Assembly: GCA_003245395.1 (NCBI GenBank)
Contig: QKDF01000011.1
Coordinates: 1-7,473 of the forward strand
Reading direction: 5' to 3'
Length of the DNA stretch: 7,473 nt
Source of the DNA: Clostridia bacterium
Lineage (GTDB): Bacteria; Bacillota; Clostridia; Oscillospirales; Oscillospiraceae
Shown: positions 5,099-7,473 of the stretch, in pieces
Layout of the letters: the number at the start of each line of letters is the position of its first letter
Position numbering within the stretch: position 1 is the first letter of the stretch
Translations under genes and position numbers: made by a program
The notes under the pieces: generated by a model
The model's input: only the letters and a program-made list of their open reading frames with translations
What the model was told of the DNA's origin: nothing
Database searches by the model: none

Positions 5099-6829
5099 TC
5101 ATAGGTTGCGAATCTGATTCTGAATCAGGCTGCCCACCGTATCGGCAAACTGATCCAGATCCCGGATGCGGGTGAAATTCCGCCCGTAAATCGTGCGCGC
5201 GGCAGGCAGGTCCTCGTCGTCACCTGTAAACACGCAGATCACCGATGCGCCGGTACGGGTGATCGCCCGCACCTCCCGCGCCGTATTGGCGACGGCGGCG
5301 CTCTCTGCGTAATCCTGCCAGACGGCCCCGCCTCTTTCGGGGATTTTCTGTACGTCATAGGGCTTTGCGTCTGAGAGCACGATCAGCATTTTATGCTCAC
5401 AGGAGGATTCCTCCAGCAGAAACCTGGCCGCCCGCAGGCCCAGTCCATCCCGGTTGCAGCCGGTGGTAAAATAGTGAAAAATATTCCCGTTTTTCTGCCG
5501 TTCGCCATAGCCGCGAAGCTGCGTCAGCACCGTGTAGCCGCTCAGGCTGCAAAAGGAGCACACCCGGACGGGAATACCGCAGCGGGTCAGGCTCTCGGCG
5601 ATCATATAGCCCTGGGAGGAAACGATCTCCTGCCGCTCGATCTGTGATGTGGAGGCATCCAGCAGGATGTCCACGCTCAGATCCCCGGGGTCTCCCCGCA
5701 GCACTCTGGTGAAAACCTTATCGTCGTCCAGATATTGGCTGCGCCAAACCCGGGCAGCATCCAGTATGCCCGCCGCCGTACGGGTTACCACCGGCTCCAG
5801 ATGGGCCAGCATGGCGTTTTGAATCCGGGCGGTCAGCCGGGCGATGCTGGTGCGGTTGCGGACCAGGTCGGACTGATAATACTCCCGGTTGCGCTCCATT
5901 TGCTTCAGAGCCAGCCGGCGCTGATCGCCGGCATAGCCTCGGATGGTGTGATCGATTGAATTCGAACCATTGGCCAAATAGAGGTGGCAGGCCTCGTGAC
6001 TGCCGGCGCAAAGATCCCGTTCGATACGGTCGCTCTTTTGCCGGTCATACAAGGCGGGGCCAAAATAATCCTCGACATATTGGCGCAGTTTATCGGGTGT
6101 CTGGGAAGTAATGGCCGGCAGGCGGAAAATTCCCGCGTGGCCCGTCTCCTTGCCGCCGTCTCCCGCCAGATGCTCTCCCACCCCGAAGCCGAATCCCCGG
6201 ACCGCAGGCAGATCCACATGGGCACCCGCCTGCTTTTTTACAAGCCACAGCCTGCGCCGATGCTGTTGTTCCTGCACGGCGGCTGCTTCTTCTTCCGTTC
6301 TGGGAACATACCCAAAATAGCGCTTCAGGATCTCCGCCGCACGGCTTGTGAGTTCCCGGGTATCCCATGTCCCGGAAAAATTCAATGCGGCGAGGATCTC
6401 TCCGTCTCTTCCCTGTAGCTGGGCGGAAAGCCCCAAAACCTCCCGGCAGCGGGCGGCCGTATAAATGTGGATGGGCCGGTCGCTGGGGTGTGCATCAAAC
6501 AGCGCCAAAATCCGACGGGCATACTGCCGCCGGAGAGAAGGCAGAGCGGGACGGCTTCCGGCCTCCCGCGCAAAGGCCGCGCTCTCCAGCCCCAGCCAAA
6601 CCAGCTGCTCATAAAGCTGCTCGTCCACAGAGCCCCGAAAGGTGGTAAAAAAGCGATTGAGCTCATCCCGGTCATAGTCCCGGCGAACCGTGCCGATAAT
6701 ACAGTTCCAGTACAGGTCTGCCCTTCCGTCCTCGTCATAGGCCTTCAGCTCCGGATCAAACCCATACTCCTCTGCGGCCGTCCAAACCTGATTTCTCGCC
6801 CGGCGCTTCTCAGAGTCGGAAATCTCCAT
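5099..6829 (-). CDS. VWA-domain protein, NorD/CbbO/CobT-like partner of the MoxR-type ATPase
   Basis: This 576-residue protein has a C-terminal von Willebrand A domain (about residues 385-570). The metal-ion-dependent adhesion site reads D-A-S-T-S (Asp391, Ser393, Ser395), with N-R-D-G (Asp461) and V-L-S-D-A-K-P-Y-D (Asp487) supplying the later positions, as in NorD, CbbO and CobT-type VWA proteins. Residues 1-380 are largely charged and alpha-helical-looking with no domain I can name; they include a basic stretch (190-199) and the sequence L-C-A-G-S-H-E-A-C-H-L (273-283). No signal peptide or membrane segment is visible, so it is probably cytosolic. I chose ATG 6827-6829, one base after the ATPase stop and behind a weak GGTGA; an in-frame ATG at 6887-6889 would extend it 20 residues into the ATPase gene. 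By analogy it would link the ATPase to a client enzyme and activate or remodel it; the client is unknown. Confidence 0.85.
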   Translation of the reverse strand: MEISDSEKRRARNQVWTAAEEYGFDPELKAYDEDGRADLYWNCIIGTVRRDYDRDELNRFFTTFRGSVDEQLYEQLVWLGLESAAFAREAGSRPALPSLRRQYARRILALFDAHPSDRPIHIYTAARCREVLGLSAQLQGRDGEILAALNFSGTWDTRELTSRAAEILKRYFGYVPRTEEEAAAVQEQQHRRRLWLVKKQAGAHVDLPAVRGFGFGVGEHLAGDGGKETGHAGIFRLPAITSQTPDKLRQYVEDYFGPALYDRQKSDRIERDLCAGSHEACHLYLANGSNSIDHTIRGYAGDQRRLALKQMERNREYYQSDLVRNRTSIARLTARIQNAMLAHLEPVVTRTAAGILDAARVWRSQYLDDDKVFTRVLRGDPGDLSVDILLDASTSQIERQEIVSSQGYMIAESLTRCGIPVRVCSFCSLSGYTVLTQLRGYGERQKNGNIFHYFTTGCNRDGLGLRAARFLLEESSCEHKMLIVLSDAKPYDVQKIPERGGAVWQDYAESAAVANTAREVRAITRTGASVICVFTGDDEDLPAARTIYGRNFTRIRDLDQFADTVGSLIQNQIRNL

Positions 6830-6830
6830 A

Positions 6831-7473
6831 TCAGTCACCAAATACGTCCCGGCCGGGCAGCTGCTCCGGCAATCGGGCATGGATAACATCCGTCACCAAC
6901 TGCCGCTCAAACTCATCGAAGCATTTGTTCACCACGCCCATGTCCAGCGCCAGATTGCCTTCAAGACCCTGCTCCATCAGCCGAATAGCGGCCAGCAATC
7001 CCCGCAGGTCCAGCGCCTTTGTGGAGATCTCGGCACTGTCGCATTTTTTCTGAATGTCCTGAAAAAGGGCGGCAAACTGCTCGGCATATGTGCTTTTAAG
7101 CTTGGGAAATTCCCTGTGGATCAGCTTGAGCAGGTTTTCCTCCGTAATGGACGGCATATTGATCACCAGAAACCGGGATGCCAGCGCCTCGTTCAGCTCC
7201 CGCGTTCCGGCATAACCATAGTTCATAGTAGCAATGAACCGGGTCGCTTCACTGAGCGGAATCCGGTCATAGCCGGGCACGTCGATCACGCGCCGGAAGT
7301 CCAGTGTGGCATGCAGCACCGCCAGCGACTCATTTTTCGCCATGTTGATCTCGTCCAGAATGCCGAAGCCGCCCTCCTCCGCACAGCGGGTGATAGGGCC
7401 TTGACGCAGCGTTACCTCACCGCCGGAAAGCGTGTCCGTCCCGATCAGAGAGGCGGCGTCAGTGTTGATATAG
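6831..7473 (-). CDS. MoxR/CbbQ/NorQ-like AAA+ ATPase (partial, N-terminus off window)
   Basis: The last 213 residues are visible, in frame from the window edge to TGA 6831-6833. Recognisable AAA+ features, numbered from the first visible codon, are S-L-I-G and S-G-G then Q-G-P-I (9-27), typical of the MoxR/CbbQ/midasin group; Walker B G-I-L-D-E-I-N (37-43); sensor 1 A-T-M-N-Y with Asn84; and N-E-A-L-A-S-R-F with a probable arginine finger at Arg100. Walker A lies upstream, outside the window. The C-terminal helical lid (about 110-200) contains T-K-A-L-D-L-R-G-L-L, which fits the sensor 2 position. Such ATPases form hexameric rings that, with a VWA partner, remodel or metallate client enzymes. 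The VWA gene starts one base after this stop, so translational coupling is likely. Family is certain at the MoxR level; the exact subfamily and client are not. Confidence 0.92.
   Translation of the reverse strand, partial: YINTDAASLIGTDTLSGGEVTLRQGPITRCAEEGGFGILDEINMAKNESLAVLHATLDFRRVIDVPGYDRIPLSEATRFIATMNYGYAGTRELNEALASRFLVINMPSITEENLLKLIHREFPKLKSTYAEQFAALFQDIQKKCDSAEISTKALDLRGLLAAIRLMEQGLEGNLALDMGVVNKCFDEFERQLVTDVIHARLPEQLPGRDVFGD

Noticed and set aside
5905..6368. Possible frameshift in the VWA gene, because the other minus-strand frames are also open here (residues 190-240 are Gly/His rich)
   Set aside because: The main frame runs unbroken into the MIDAS domain, and the alternative frames give Arg/Cys/Trp-rich, non-protein-like sequence.
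6830..6889. Upstream ATG (6887-6889) start for the VWA protein
   Set aside because: It would overlap the ATPase gene by about 59 bases. The extra 20 residues look like a shadow of the ATPase C-terminus, and ATG 6829 sits one base after the ATPase stop, a normal coupled arrangement.
1..7473. Search for CRISPR arrays, tRNA/rRNA genes, insertion sequences, attachment sites and long direct repeats
   Set aside because: No repeated units, cloverleaf-like sequence, transposase motifs or terminal inverted repeats were seen by eye.

Overview
The window looks like chromosomal DNA from a GC-rich anaerobic Firmicute, most likely a gut Clostridium relative of the Oscillospiraceae type (Flavonifractor/Oscillibacter-like). 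The basis is the GC-rich coding bias by eye, strong AGGAGG-type ribosome binding sites, short spacings, and the mix of an M29 aminopeptidase, a ferredoxin-tailed aldo/keto reductase and a clostridial-style AAA+/VWA pair. The taxonomic placement is inference. I saw no rRNA, tRNA, CRISPR array, insertion sequence or phage gene.

Layout, left to right. On the minus strand, a gamma-carbonic-anhydrase-like hexapeptide-repeat protein (3' end off the window) lies 33 bases downstream of an M29 metallo-aminopeptidase. The aminopeptidase has its own likely promoter. That promoter overlaps the tail of a terminator whose loop contains the stop codon of the preceding gene, a six-helix YihY/BrkB-family membrane protein. 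YihY starts with GTG and sits 41 bases downstream of an aldo/keto reductase carrying two C-terminal 4Fe-4S motifs, so these two probably form an operon.

A divergent intergenic region (about 3758-4003) separates the reductase from the only plus-strand gene, an aldose 1-epimerase (galM-like). It holds a candidate promoter for each direction and two small GC hairpins in the epimerase leader. The epimerase ends at a very strong 17-bp-stem terminator, which also lies between the convergent 3' ends and may act in both directions.

The right-hand part, on the minus strand, encodes a two-component AAA+/VWA module: the C-terminal part of a MoxR/CbbQ/NorQ-like ATPase (N-terminus and Walker A off the window) and a 576-residue VWA-domain protein with a MIDAS motif. 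The two genes are separated by a single base, so they are surely cotranscribed. In known systems such pairs remodel or load metal into a client enzyme (NorQ/NorD with nitric oxide reductase, CbbQ/CbbO with Rubisco). No such client is visible here, so this orphan pair is the most interesting system in the window.
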